Source of the DNA: Clusia tigrina
Lineage: Eukaryota; Arthropoda; Insecta; Diptera; Clusiidae
DNA: 64,000 nucleotides
Assembly: GCA_920105625.2 (NCBI GenBank)
Contig: OV050030.1
Coordinates: 184,993,315 to 185,057,314 of the forward strand
Direction: 5' to 3'
Part shown: positions 35,301-46,354 of the stretch, piece by piece
Position numbering within the stretch: the first letter of the stretch is position 1
Layout of the letters: each line of letters opens with the position of its first letter
The notes under the pieces: generated by a model
What the model saw: only the letters and a program-made list of their open reading frames with translations
Told to the model about the DNA's origin: nothing
Databases searched by the model: none
Position numbers and translations under genes: made by a program

Positions 35301-35469
35301 TCTGGTTACCGATGGGGCGACACGGCCCTATTTGCCATCCAACCTGCGTCGAACGGCGTTTGGCATCGTACACGGATCATCCCACCCGAGTGGTCGAGCA
35401 ACGGCGAAACATCTGGTGGCCAAATACTTCTGGCCAAGCATGCGCAAGGACGCGCTCGTTTCCAATTAG
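32311..35469 (+). CDS. gag-pol: GypA-2 gag-pol polyprotein (CsRn1-clade Gypsy), intact to RNase H
   Basis: 1052 codons without a stop, the longest open gene here. Gag occupies about residues 1-340 and ends with the CHCC finger CWYHLKYGATAQQCRPPC (from about 307), a hallmark of CsRn1 elements. The protease loop FLVDSGSVVSLL is at about 371-382. Reverse transcriptase: TGDYRRLNACTLPDRYPLP (about 582), PLGLRNSAQTLQR, and KGYVDDLLIAS (YVDD about 679). RNase H: LYTDASSTAIGAAL (about 829) and IHTDHMPLAYAAQQ. The integrase zinc region begins at about 1018 and the frame ends at the GypB junction (DALVSN, stop 35467-35469). Translation start ATG 32311 is 16 bases after the primer site. With no integrase of its own, it could not complete transposition alone. 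Confidence 0.9.
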   Translation: MLHSPTASGPAPSAPHQDPQPPHVHAQAQLAMPTPLLIATHHLPPHRAGEPGGHASFSSPSAIEAVSSCRLPPFWRSNPDLWCYQIEAAFQIHHVRNDNSRYNLVVVALDPETISEVADVLRTVPPVGKYEVLKTAILNRLTDSADRQLHRLLTQLELGDRKPSQLLRQMRSLAGDRATDDIIRVKWLDLMPPSTRRLLKILKGTSLEELGEAADELVDNGPTVAATSPPLSSPRPRSPLANRSSHDSTGNSVHAELAALRQSVAQLVALTRENQELLRKIMPPLHRGRAETRSPSRHRDRSTAPGQCWYHLKYGATAQQCRPPCIFAAAVAAASTAVGKLALPTPTWANDAGRPPTEKRLHVMDRTTSTRFLVDSGSVVSLLPRGTVARKLQRNSLTLYAANSSPIATYGQLTLKLNLALRRDFTWAFTVADVQTAILGADFLAYYGLLVDLRGRRIVDPLTNIAATGRMDPARIYGISTVARIDAPVGPHGDRYRELVQRFLQLASPAGVMATVPDLPVQHFIVTEGPPVFERPRRLVGERLAAAKGEFADLLDKGVVRISSSPWASPLHMVPKPNGSWRATGDYRRLNACTLPDRYPLPIIEDLIQESRGKEFSVIDLQKAFYQIPVAKADIPKTAVTTTFGLFEFVGIPLGLRNSAQTLQRVINHLLRKLPFVKGYVDDLLIASETHDEHLHHLSQLLETLRAANLRINLDKCQLGAQEVTFAVYRVSKEGFRPPRPKIEAIDAFPSPTDSTQLRRFLGMVNYYRRCIPHAAELQAPLNELLRNLTKKKAAISWTTQTEQAFQQCKASIAAAADSAFLSPTAPIALYTDASSTAIGAALNQQQPDGTWKPLGFFSRKLSPPETRYSAYDRELLAVYAAVRHFRRILEAHAFTIHTDHMPLAYAAQQRSDKATPRQSRHLDYILQFNTRFVYVPGGENVVADALSRTCTVSMPSILDEATISLDQASDVELPHLLEYPRIQLDRLAFNNSEIYCLVTDGATRPYLPSNLRRTAFGIVHGSSHPSGRATAKHLVAKYFWPSMRKDALVSN

Positions 35470-36304
35470 TGATTCCGGCAACAAATATGTTCTCGTCGTA
35501 ATCGACTACTTTAGTAAATGGCCAGAAGTATATCCCATCCCCGATCAAGAAGCTAAGACCGTTGCAGATGCATTTATCAATAATTGGGTCTGCAGATTCG
35601 GAGCTCCCCTCGAGTTGCACTCGGATCAAGGCAGAAATTTCGAGTCAACAATATTCAGGGAAATGAGTGAATTGATGGTCATACGCAAAACTCGTACAAC
35701 CCCTTTGCACCCACAATGTGATGGAATGGTTGAAAGATTTAATCGTACGCTTGAGGAACACCTAAGGAAAGTCGTAGACAGAAACCAGAAAGATTGGGAC
35801 CAACACATACCCCTCTTCTTAATGGCATACCGATCGGCAACTCACGATATAACATCTACAACACCAGCTAAGGCTATTTTCGGTTGTGACATAAGATTAC
35901 CTGCAGATCTGAAATTCGGTGCCTACTCATCTACGGAGGATTCATGTAGCAGTTATGTAGCTGACAAACGAAGACAGCTGAATGAAATTCATGGAACCAT
36001 CAGGAAGCGCACACAACTGATGAGTGATAAAATGAAAGCCAGATATGATCTACGAGCAAACTCCAAGGGATTTCAGGAAGGGCAGCTAGTTATGCTTCAT
36101 AATCCGCAAAGGAAAAAGGGATTATCGCCAAAACTGCAAACACACTGGGAAGGCCCTTATAAGGTGATAAAGCGGCTCAACGATGTAGTATACCGCATCC
36201 AATTGGCGAGAAATGCCAGGAGCAAAATGAAAGTCGTTCATTTAGAGAGGTTATCTCCTTATAAAGGTTGCAGTACTATCATTGTTCGGGACGAACAAGA
36301 TTAA
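35461..36304 (+). CDS. pol: GypB integrase core and C-terminus, unit 2 (open frame)
   Basis: An open frame to 36304 containing IDYFSKWPEVYP (Asp), LHSDQGRNFES (Asp), DGMVERFNRTLEEHL (Glu), the C-terminal GPYKVIKRLNDVVYRI and VVHLERLSPYKG. All three catalytic acids are present. The frame is open upstream to 35312, but there it only reads GypA in a shifted phase. It lacks its own zinc-binding region and start, so it is a 5'-truncated pol end joined to GypA-2 at 35460. In frame terms it sits one base away from the GypA frame. Confidence 0.8.
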
Positions 36305-36315
36305 GCGGAGGGCAG

Positions 36316-36914
36316 TGAAACGTGATAGCACAGTGAATGTGATTGCATACTTTCAGGATCCCATCTGAGTTGGAGAATGAGTGCCTTCTGTGAGTCAAGA
36401 TGCGAACTATTCGAATAAAAGTTTATTCAAGAACCATCTGTCGGTAATATCAAAAAGAATATTCTCGACTTCTGTCGAAGTGGATAGAAGCTTCTAGATA
36501 GTTCGAGAATAGCGTGGAAGTTTCGACTCAAAACATTCGAAAACTATAAAAGCGACAAGACTGTTCAAAGTCGAATACAGTAGATCAGAGACCGTAACAG
36601 TGTGTACAGCAGGCATTTTAATGGAAACAGCAGTATTAGCAGTATTTGTAATTTTGCAAAGTGATGAAATTCATTATTAAAGTCATTCATTATTAAGTGA
36701 TGAAATTACTTATTAAATAAAGTGACTAATGGTTTGTGAAATAAAGTGCAAATAATAACTAAGTAAACTTTAAGCCTAATATTAAATGTGTAAATAGCAA
36801 TAATTAAATAAAGCTAATTATTTTAATTTAACCAGCGATTGTTTGATTACTACACAATCCAGTGGTACGAGTCCGAGCACAGAGAGTTAGAAAAATTGTC
36901 AGGAGGGCAATTTC

Positions 36915-36919
<5 letters not shown>
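36316..36919 (+). repeat. GypB LTR, unit 2 (full length)
   Basis: 604 bp, TGAAACGTGATAGC to TTTCCTAAC. A purine-rich tract (AAGCGGAGGGCAG) sits directly before it, as a 3' LTR requires. It holds ACTATAAAAGCGACAAG at about 36541, a likely core promoter, and AATAAA signals further on. (TA)n follows at once. Confidence 0.85.

Positions 36920-37000
<81 letters not shown>
36920..37000. repeat. (TA)n microsatellite between GypB and deleted GypA
   Basis: About 81 bp of TA. The left edge is the GypB LTR end, the right edge the GypA LTR start. It mirrors 12372-12462. Confidence 0.95.
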
Positions 37001-37003
<3 letters not shown>

Positions 37004-38234
37004 GCGACACCACTACCCCCACCTAGTCCCACCCGTCGAACGGCGTTTGGCATCGTACACGGATCATCCCACCCGAGTGGTCGAGCAACGGCGAAACATC
37101 TGGTGGCCAAATACTTCTGGCCAAGCATGCGCAAGGACGCGCTCCGCTGGGCCCGTGAATGCCAACCATGCCAACGCGCGAAGGTCCATCGCCACAACCG
37201 CGCCGAGTTGCAAAGCTTCGGGGAGACAGATGACAGGTTCTGCCACGTTCATTTTGACCTGATCAAGCTACCGCTGGTGAGAGGACTGTCGCACTGCCTG
37301 ACCATCATCGTCGCTTTTCCCGATGGCCGGTGGCTGTCCCACTCCCGGACATTCGAGCTGTGACCATCGCACAGTTTCGGCACGCCACTCACCATCACCT
37401 CCGACCAGGGGGGTCAATTCGAGGGGGAGCTATTCACGGCTCTCGCGAAAATGACGGGTGCTAATCATGTTCACACAACGCCTTACCACCCACAATCAAA
37501 CGGCATGGTGGAGAGACTACACCGCACACTAAAAGCGGCCTTGATGTGCAGTCCAGACACACCATGGCCAGACGCCTTGCCAACAGTGCTATTGGGGATG
37601 CGGACGGCGTACAAAGAGGACCTCAAAGCAACTCCAGCCGAGATGCTCTTCGGCACCCAACTACGCCTGCCGGGGGAATTCTTCGGACAACAAAACGACC
37701 CTACCGCCCAACCGGTTTTCATCGAGCAGTTGCGCAAGCTGGTAAAAGCGATCAAGCCAGTACCAGCATCCAACCACTCGAGACAGAAGCCGTTCGTCTT
37801 CAAAGAATTGCGCACCTGCACGCACGTATTCTGCAATCTGGACAAAATCCGGAGGCCATATACGGGCCCCCATAAGGTAATTCGAAGGGTCAACGACAAG
37901 AGCTTCATCATCGACTTGAACGGCGTCGAGAAAGCCATCTCTACGGATTGCTTGAAGCCGGCCCACCTCGAAATGAGTGACTCAACATCGTCGCCATCGC
38001 TGCAGGCATCCCGATCATCAGCGCCATCCCGATCATCATCGCCATCCCGATCGCCATCGCCGCAACCATCCTCAGCGACAAATGACCCGCCAGCGATCCA
38101 TCCAAGGAGTCATCTGAGGAGTCAACCACCGCCCCGCTCAGGGGACCAACCTTCACCACAGCCGGGGAGTAGACCGACGAAACGGGTATCGTTCTCCGCG
38201 CCTCCTGCGCCGATCACTGGGGGAGGCATACTTC

Positions 38235-38858
<624 letters not shown>

Positions 38859-38889
38859 CATATGTATATTTATATGCATATGTATCCAT

Positions 38890-40210
38890 GGGAACAAGAT
38901 GGGGCGTCCAGCCTCGAATCATGTCCTGGCTCTATGCGTCGGTGGTTTAGCCATACTTTCTCTATGGAGTTGTTTTCTGGTGGCCCGCAACTGACAAGGC
39001 GGTGAAAAGGTCACAAGAACCGCTGCGATTCTAATAACAGGGGCTCTTCGTACCACTTCTACAAAGCTCTATTTGCAATCCTACAGTGGTTGCGCACTAA
39101 GCTTCTGGTCAGGCAACAAGCAAAATGCCCGGCTACCAGACTGCTATATCTCGCTTAACTAGGCTGAACCTGGTCCAGCGAGATTCTAATGCAGGATACG
39201 CCCGTATCGGCGGACCTTATCTATACATGCTCTTCAACTAATCTAAACCACGGGTTCAACACCCACATTCCTAGTAGGGAGGAATGGTCCAATAAATTAG
39301 TGGTCACTGATAGTTCTACTGACATATACACGGATGGCTCCAAACTGGAGAATAAGGTCGGTTGCGGCATTTTCTCCAGCAAACTTTGCATTAGGCTCTC
39401 CTATCGTTTCCCTGACCATTGCAGAGTCTTTCAGGCGGAAGTAATGGCTATATTTGAAGCGTCCAAGTGGCTCATTCACAACGAAGTATTCGATGTGAAC
39501 AATCGCATATTCACGGATAGTCAGGCGAAAATCAAGTCCCTAGCTGATGGATTCACTACATCTAAGCTTGTAGTTGACTGCCGCTCCTCCCTAAACGTCG
39601 TCTCGGCTAACTCACAAGTTGATATATGCTGGGTGCCTGGACATACTTGACATCTTGGGAAATTTCGAGGCCGATGAATTGGCCAAAATAGGTACGCTGC
39701 TCCCTGACATCTCTCCCTCTTTCACTGTAGTTGTCCCACTAGCCACGGTCAAATTGAACATAAAACATTACTACCTTGAGGCTGCCAAAAGAGCCTGGGT
39801 AAATGAACATACCTGTAGTGTTGCCAGACAAACCTGGAGCACTATTGATATAAGGCGTACTAGTGAGCTGCTTAATGTTACCAGGAACACCGTCGGCAGT
39901 ACAATAAATGTGCTCACGGGACACTGCCCGATTGGTAAGCATGCTGAAAGGGACACTGTCCAATAACGACTTCTGTCGTAGCTGCGGCTCTGCGGAGGAG
40001 GAAGAAACGGTACTTCATCTCATGAGTCAGTGCCCTGCTCTGGCCAGACGAAAATTAAAATTCTTAGGCTCACCATTCTTCGCTACCTTAATCGAACTAT
40101 CCTGCATACACATAAAAGTCATAGTCAGGTTTATTTCGGAATCACGGTGGTTCCCAAAATTCTACACGGGGGAGTCGCTTCGGCTGAGTGTGGCATGTGC
40201 TGAAGTGTGA
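38890..40210 (+). pseudogene. LOA-like LINE fragment (LOA-b): RNase H and C-terminal Cys cluster
   Basis: Residual reverse transcriptase C-terminal sequence precedes 39189. RNase H follows: DIYTDGSKLENKVGCG (Asp), FQAEVMAIFEAS (Glu), RIFTDSQAKIKSL (Asp) and ICWVPGHT, then a frameshift to GNFEADELAKIG. The C-terminal part has VLTGHCPIGKHAERDT and, after another shift, NNDFCRSCGSAEEEETVLHL. The order is the same as in LOA-a and LOA-c but on the opposite strand. It has at least two frameshifts, is 5'-truncated, and no 3' tail repeat is recognisable before the microsatellite. Confidence 0.8.
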
Positions 40211-40214
40211 TTTT

Positions 40215-40392
40215 GTACATATTTGTATATGTATATGTATATTTATATGTGAATGTATATGAATATGTATGTGAATGCATATGGATATGTATATGTGTAT
40301 GCATTTATATATTTATATATCGTATATATATGTGGATGTACATATAAATAGATATATAGATGTAGATATACATGTATATGTGTATGTATATT

Positions 40393-40482
<90 letters not shown>

Positions 40483-40735
40483 TATGTATATGTATGTGTA
40501 TGTGTATACATATATGCATATGTACATATATATATATGTATATGTTATTGTATAAGTATATGTATATTATAATGTATATGGATATGTATATGTATATGTA
40601 TATGTGTATGTATATGCATACGTATAATTATATCTATATGTATATGAATATGTATAATGATATGTATATGTGTATATGTGTATATATATGCATGTGATTG
40701 TATATGGATATGTATATGCATTTGTATATGTGCAT
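40215..40735. repeat. TATATG/ACATAT-type microsatellite, 3' flank of R1b
   Basis: About 520 bp of degenerate TATATG, TATG and TA units (ACAT-type on the other strand), with a pure TA core at about 40407-40478. It abuts the A-rich tail of R1b (T run 40738-40749). Confidence 0.9.
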
Positions 40736-40872
40736 ATTTTTTTTTTTGTATTGGAGGTGGAAATCTGCAACCAGACACTGGACAACGCGCCAGTAGTGTG
40801 GGGCTCTTACCCACTAAAACCAACCGCTAAGCAATACTTCATTCGGGGAGGGGAATGGTCAAAGGACCCCTC

Positions 40873-42300
40873 CTATGGATTCCCTGAACGTCGTCGCCAC
40901 TCCAAGTGGCGGAGGTCTCGCATTATTTCTGCCGAAGCGTCACAGACCCCTTCCCATTTCTTGGGGCACTCGAGTATATAGTGCACGATATTGTCAGGTG
41001 TCACGGGCTCTCCGCAAACTCTCTGAAGCACCGCTCTGGCACCGCTGTACAGCTGGCATGCGAACAGGACATGCTCCGCGTCCTCTGGTTCCGTGCCTCC
41101 ACAGTTTCCACAACAGTGGGATTGATCCAGCCGGAATTTTTGCAAATATGCGCCGTGCCCGGTCAGCATTTGTGTGACGTAGTAGTTCTTGTCGCCATGC
41201 GACCTATTCATCCAATGTTGGAGGTCAGGAATCAGTCTCCAGTTCCAACGGTCCTTCTCAGATGCATCCCATCGGGCTTGCCACTCCCATATGGTGCGCT
41301 GCCTAGTGGCTACTAAGAGATCTTCCGCGCTGGACTGGCGCATTATTCTGCTGTAGTATAGTTTCCACGACTCCTTTACCAGCAGATCCACAGGGATCAT
41401 ACCAGCAATCACCAGATCGTTCGAAGTGTACTTCTCCTATCGGCTGCCTCTATGCCATGACATTCGCCTTATCAGCCCATATGGGCGCCCCGTACAGGAT
41501 TACGGATTTGACAACTCTTGATATGAGCAGTTTCTTCCGCTGCCGCAGTTTTCCAAGGTTCGGCATTATCCGGCAAAGCGAAGAGCAGGTCCGAGCCGCC
41601 TTTTCGCCTACACGCCTCAAGTTTTCCTTGAATGTTAATCTGGTGTCTATCCAGACGTCTAGGTACTTCAAGTGTGGGATCGTGGTAATGGTGAAGTTTC
41701 CAACTCTTTTCTCCACGACCTCCTGTACCTTTCGACTCGAAATAAGGATGGCCTCCGTTTTCTGCTCCGCCAGTCTAAGTCCTGCATTCACCAGGCATCT
41801 CCCAACAATGGCCACTGTGCGATTTGCCTCCGCTACTACCTCTTCCAGATGGGGCACCTGTATGCGGAGAATGCCATCAAACATAACATTCCAGAATAGT
41901 GGACCCAGTACAGACCCCTGGGGAACCCCTCCGGTGACCTTATGCGTTTCCATACATCGCTCGTCTAGCAGCATACTGTCGTTACAGTAGCCGGCAATCA
42001 TCCGTCTTAGGTAGTCGGGCACTCCAAACTCTGCCAGCAAACTCGCTATGCGCGCCCAGCTCGCCGAGTTAAAGGCATTCTTGACATCAAGGGTGACCAC
42101 AAGGCAATACCTCTTGGAGCCCCCCTTCCATCTTCGTCCTTGTATCGCTCCCTTCGTCGTCAATGGCGTCCACTGTCGATCTTGTTTTCCAGAATCCATA
42201 TTGGCGTCGCGCCAGTCCTCCAGCCTCCACTAGAGCCTCTTCAATCCGGTTGCAAATAATCCGCTCCAGGACCTTCCCTGCAGTGTCTAGCTTTCACAGG
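40873..42300 (-). pseudogene. R1b ORF2: reverse transcriptase palm to C-terminal Cys cluster
   Basis: The 42199-41450 frame carries RYCLVVTLDVKNAFNSASW, LLAEFGVPDYLRRMI and VTGGVPQGSVLGPLFWNVMF. Downstream the YADD segment seems to be lost: HLEEVVAEANRTVAIV follows soon after motif B. The 41412-40873 frame holds TQMLTGHGAYLQKFRL and CCGNCGGTEPEDAEHVLFAC, the C-terminal Cys/His cluster of R1-clade ORF2. Frameshifts separate the frames near 41440 and 42250. Confidence 0.85.
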
Positions 42301-43712
42301 GGACGATAGGCTGATGGGTCTTCCGTTGGCTTATCAGCTTTTGGCATCTGGACCAGCCGCTGCCTTTTCCACCGTTTTGGGAAGACACCTTGTCTAAAAG
42401 AGGCCTCGTAAAGAGACCTCATTGCCTCTGGGTGTAGCGCAGCTGCCGTTTTGAGCACATAGTTGGGTATTCTATCTGGGCCAGGTGCCTTCTGGTCCCC
42501 AAATCCTCCAACCGCCTGCATCACCTCGTCAGTGGTCACACTGGGTAATTCTTCGTGCAACTCGAGGGGGAGTTGGTCAGGCACGTAGTCCTGTGCTGGG
42601 AAGAGCTCTCCCACAATATGTCTGAGCAAGTCGGTGCAGCTTGGGGCTGGTTGCCTAAGGCAAGGGAGCTTTTTCATTACAAGCTTCTATGCTGTGCCCC
42701 ATGGGTTTTCTTCAACTTGTGCACATACTTCGATGAAACTCCTGCGCTCGTTTCACTTTATGGCCTTTTTCAGCCTCCTCTTGGCCTCCTTGTATACCTG
42801 GCGTAGCTGCAGACACTCTGGCTTGCCTATTGCCCGCTGGTGTGTTCGTCTTGCGGCATGAGATTCCTTACGCAGGCCAGCGATCTCATCTGTCCACCAG
42901 TAGACGGATTTATGACATCCGCCATAAGCCCTTCTGAGCATCGCCGCGTCGTATGCACTCTGTAGCTGACTTGCTAGCTGACTTGGAATTTCGTCCGCAC
43001 CACCTTCCAACTTCATGTCTTCCAACATGATTTTAAGGGCGCCGTCATCGAGTTTATCCGCCCTCCAGCCTCTTAATCTTGGACCTATCTTTGGCCTTCT
43101 CCCTGGTAACTTTAGATCGATCGTAATGGCATTGTGATCGCTGTGAGAATATATGGGACTCACAATCCACTTAGCTCCTCACCACCAGCCTGCTGCTCAG
43201 GAATGTAAGGTCGATCACGGAGCTGGCTCCTCCTCGAGCAAATGTCGCCTCTCCCGTGTTCATGAGAACTACGTCAAGTGCCGTGAACGCGTCCTTGAGG
43301 ATATGACCTTTTGGCGTTGTTCGGGCGCAGCCCCATTCATTTGATAATGCGTTGAAGTCGCCAGCAATCACTACGGGGTGCCTGCCTCGCGCATCCAGGG
43401 TAAGAGTGTCCACCACTGACTCGAACTCATTCGTAGTGAGGCTTGGTGGAAGGTAGCAACTATAAACCGTGGTCCCTCCAATGGTCGCTCTGAAGTAACC
43501 GTCGCTACTATGTTTGTTGTTCAGTTGTAAGGACCTGGCTCCACACACCCGCAGTGCGGCTCCGCCAGTATTGTCCTCGGCCCAAACTCCTTGGTCCTTG
43601 CGCCGGTATGGTTCGCTAAGCACTGCAACATCAGCCTTTTGTCCCTTACTGTCTGCTCCAAGAGATCCTGTGCAGCCTCGCAGTGGTTGAGATTGAGCTG
43701 GAGCAACCTCAT
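42294..43712 (-). pseudogene. R1b ORF2: endonuclease and reverse transcriptase N-terminus
   Basis: ORF2 starts at ATG 43712 (MRLLQLNLNHCEAAQDLLEQ), with ATGA overlap to the ORF1 stop at 43709. A frameshift leads to the frame ending 43171 with VAVLSEPYRRKDQGVWAED, TTVYSCYLPPSLTTNEFE and VIAGDFNALSNEWGC. A further shift leads to SHSDHNAITIDL (43163-42753), and another to KAPGPDRIPNYVLKTAAALH (42677-42294). It aligns with R1a 1609-1777 plus 9656-10900, which confirms that the Jockey insertion in R1a splits one gene. Confidence 0.85.
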
Positions 43713-44000
43713 CTCCTACGTCTGGATTTTCCCACGGCTTGTTTGTAGGGCGGGCATGAGCTGCATCCTGTCGGATGCTCCACGTTCTTACGACCCTTGG
43801 CTGCGCAGAGTGCACACGCAAGCGTGCTGTCGGACTCATCGGCGCTGTGTGCTTCTCCACCACATCTGTAGCACTTGTGGCGCCAGTCCTCTTTGCTAGT
43901 GCACTTCTGTGAGGTTTGACCAAACGGCAAGCAGTCCATCCAACTCTAAGCATGCAGATTTTTACAATGGTTGCGACTACCTGGGGCGGTAAGCTTATGG
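43709..44000 (-). pseudogene. R1b ORF1 C-terminal part
   Basis: GGTQTATISLPPQ and LRVGWTACRL match R1a ORF1. The frame then shifts to 43939-43709 with CYRCGGEAHSADESD, CALCAAKGRKNVEHPTGCSS, corresponding to the R1a knuckle region. In this copy the second knuckle has lost its last Cys (ADESD for ARECD). The 5' boundary of the LINE is about 44010, next to ACAT repeat, so about two thirds of ORF1 is missing. Confidence 0.75.
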
Positions 44001-44010
44001 TCGCCGTCTG

Positions 44011-44125
44011 CGTTCCCCCATATGTATATTTATATGTATGTATGTATGTATATGTAAATATACATGTACATATATATGTATATAAATATACATGTACATA
44101 TTTATACATACACACATATCATACC
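44011..44125. repeat. ACAT-type microsatellite, 5' flank of R1b
   Basis: On the - strand four ACAT units, then ACATGTATATTT-like units. It borders the 5'-truncated end of R1b. Confidence 0.9.
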
Positions 44126-44861
44126 CGAAAGGTGAAATCTATATCTAATGACGAATCTTCACTAGAAATTGTAGACTTTATAGGATATACAATAAGAAGT
44201 TAGTGTTGATCAGGTTTAATTAGCCTGTCCACTAAAAATGTTATGTACTATGACACCATTGAAATATAATAAAATAGAAAGGGAGAGTTTACGGAACAAA
44301 TGAGGGGTAATAATGAGACAGAATTGCTTAGAGTATATGGACAAAATTTAGTCAGTCTGTTCACCAACTGCAGTAAGCATAGCTGTCTGGATGGATCGAT
44401 TTCAACAGCTGAAGCCCTAGGTTCGATTCCTGAAAAGGTTCATAGTTTGTGTGCTGTTAATTTATGAATGCTTGGGAAAAAATTGCGTTTCATTGAAAGA
44501 ATCCTGATGAGGACAAGTGGCTTGTCCGAAATATCTATTAGATCTGCCAAAATGTTTCAATAATTCTCCTTCTGAAAACTAGTACGGTGGCATAACAACA
44601 CATACACAGTTGCAACTACTGTCTGCAATTTGTCTTTTCAATAAATTCGCTGAGAAATCATCTTCATTTTCACTGAATTGACGGCTACTCACATTTTCAG
44701 ACGGACTTACTCACATTTTCAGACGGAATATGACTAAAAGGTGATATCAATTTCTAATAACGAATCTTCACAAGAAATTGTAAACATTATAGAATATATC
44801 CTAAGAAGTTAGTGGTGATCAGGCCTAATTAGCCTGTCCTCAAAAAAGTAATGTACTATAC
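44126..44861 (+). repeat. tRNA-like 587-bp repeat, copy 1 and part of a second
   Basis: It begins GAAAGGTGAAATCTATATC and restarts at about 44738 as AAAAGGTGATATCAATTTC. It carries a perfect Pol III B-box (GGTTCGATTCC, 44420-44430) 45 bp after a degenerate A-box. The second unit is cut at 44861 by the LTR of element C1. The same family is at 56905-57857. Confidence 0.7.
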
Positions 44862-45402
44862 TGTGAGTCAGAATCAAGCTACCTGCGAGTAGTTGACTCA
44901 CAGCACCAACTCCTAATAGACACTAGACATTTGGTGTAGTTAGCATTTAGAAGTATTACAATTAAACTAATTAAGCAAGCACATATTTTTAGGCTGCAAA
45001 TACTATAGATAAGTAGTATTTATTTATTGATCATTATGTTTGTTTTTTTAATGTGTTACAGTTCCGCAATCAAGTTGACGACGGGCATTGAAATTTAGAA
45101 TACACCATCGACATTTTTATTTCGTGTAGGTCAGATTGCTTAACCAACAAAACCCAATCAATATTCGCGTAGCTGGAGCACCAGAAAGGTTCTTACCTAG
45201 AGTGTAAGTGTTCATGGTAAATAGTATATAGAACTTATGATTTTAAGTAATAAAGCTCTTGGCTCTCGTCTTATATTGACGCACAGAACAACACAGTGTT
45301 TGCCTTGTTAGGAACCTCCAGATCCTCGTCCACGCCCGCGCATGTTACCGGCAGCAATATGGCGCTTGCCACTTGCGACGACAAGCGCTGACCCCAACAT
45401 TT
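44862..45402 (+). repeat. Element C1 5' LTR (17.6/gypsy-like)
   Basis: About 541 bp, beginning TGTGAGTCAGAATCAAGCT and ending just before the primer site at 45403. It carries AATAAAGCTCTTGG at about 45248, a polyadenylation-type signal. The left border lies inside the tRNA-like repeat. Confidence 0.6.
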
Positions 45403-45420
45403 TGGCGCAGCCGGTATTAT
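45403..45420 (+). other. Element C1 primer-binding site (tRNA-Ser type)
   Basis: TGGCGCAGCCGGTATTAT resembles the TGGCGCAGTCGGTAG site, complementary to tRNA-Ser, used by the 17.6/297 group. Confidence 0.65.
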
Positions 45421-46354
45421 TTGACCGGAAGGCTGCCAACAGAACGCAGCCGGTCATAAGGACCTACAGGAGGAAACGCAATTCAAGGAACCCTGAAACA
45501 GGCAGAGCATCCTGGAACAAATCTGGAGGAAACCGATGGCAAAGAACCCTGATGCAGGCGAAGCATCCTGCAATAGAAGAGATGCCACCAAACAGGACAA
45601 TGGTGAATACAAGTATAATAGCGTAGCATAAGTAGATGCTTCTGCGACCCTGAAGGCGTCGTAGCGCTGATCAAAGAAGTTGTAGCATAGAGGAGCGATT
45701 GCGCTGTTCCACGCAGCTTTGCAGGGGCAAACATAGACCGTCAGTATGATTGGACGTTCTATGCATATCATCTTTGCTGTGAGAATTTTTTTTGGTAGGT
45801 GATTTGTGTTTGTTTGTCATTAGGGATATTTTTGAATACACATTTTTCATATTTATACCCACAATTAAATACCATGAGCTTAGGGTATTAAGAAAAATAT
45901 ATATACTCTTATTACGTTGCGCATACGTTACGGGTAAATATTTGAATATGGATTCAAATTACCGGGATTGAATCATGTAACTTTGGATGTTGTAAGTATT
46001 GCTTTATACTTTCAGTAGAAAGCAATTTTTGGTAAATTGTTACTCGCTGAAGTTTGGGAAGAAAGTGGATTTTAAAATTAATGGGGCTAGTTTAATTTAT
46101 GATGAAATTTGAGATATCACTAAGGATCAAGCGGGCATGTCGAATTTTTATTCCAAACATTTAGAGTTTATGTATTTATATGGCTTTTGATAATTAAGAT
46201 ATGAATGTAAGACTGGATTGGATTCCCTGGGGTCATTGGAGGAACAAAGGCCGGATGCTCAAGATGAGAACATTTAATTTAAAAAAAATGTACGTAAATC
46301 GTTAAGTAATAAAAAAAATCCTGAAAATAAGGAACAACGAGTTGTTGTTGGCTC
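45421..46354 (+). other. Element C1 leader
   Basis: About 930 bp of leader. The frame 45342-45626 has no known domain. The stretch 45610-45770 has a related counterpart at 48145-48290 (GTAGCGTA...AAGTAGAT...), which ties C1 and C2 to one family. From about 45830 onwards it is AT-rich with no gene that I can see. Confidence 0.5.

Larger units (their letters stand above)
40736..44010 (-). mobile_element. R1-clade LINE, copy R1b, inside ACAT-type repeat
   Basis: The second copy of the R1a family, - strand, 5'-truncated within ORF1. The 3' end is an A run seen as T at 40738-40749. ACAT-type microsatellite lies on both sides (40215-40735 and 44011-44125), which suggests insertion into such an array. 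Some R1-clade families (Waldo) are known for ACAY-repeat targets; the assignment of this copy to that group is inference. Confidence 0.8.

Noticed and set aside
36839..37363. A 174-codon frame joining LTR, TA repeat and integrase
   Set aside because: It starts in GypB LTR and passes through (TA)n by chance; only the part from 37034 is coding in origin.
43171..44115. One 314-codon protein on the - strand
   Set aside because: It begins in microsatellite and passes through R1b ORF1 in the wrong frame before entering ORF2; it is a composite of frames, not a gene.
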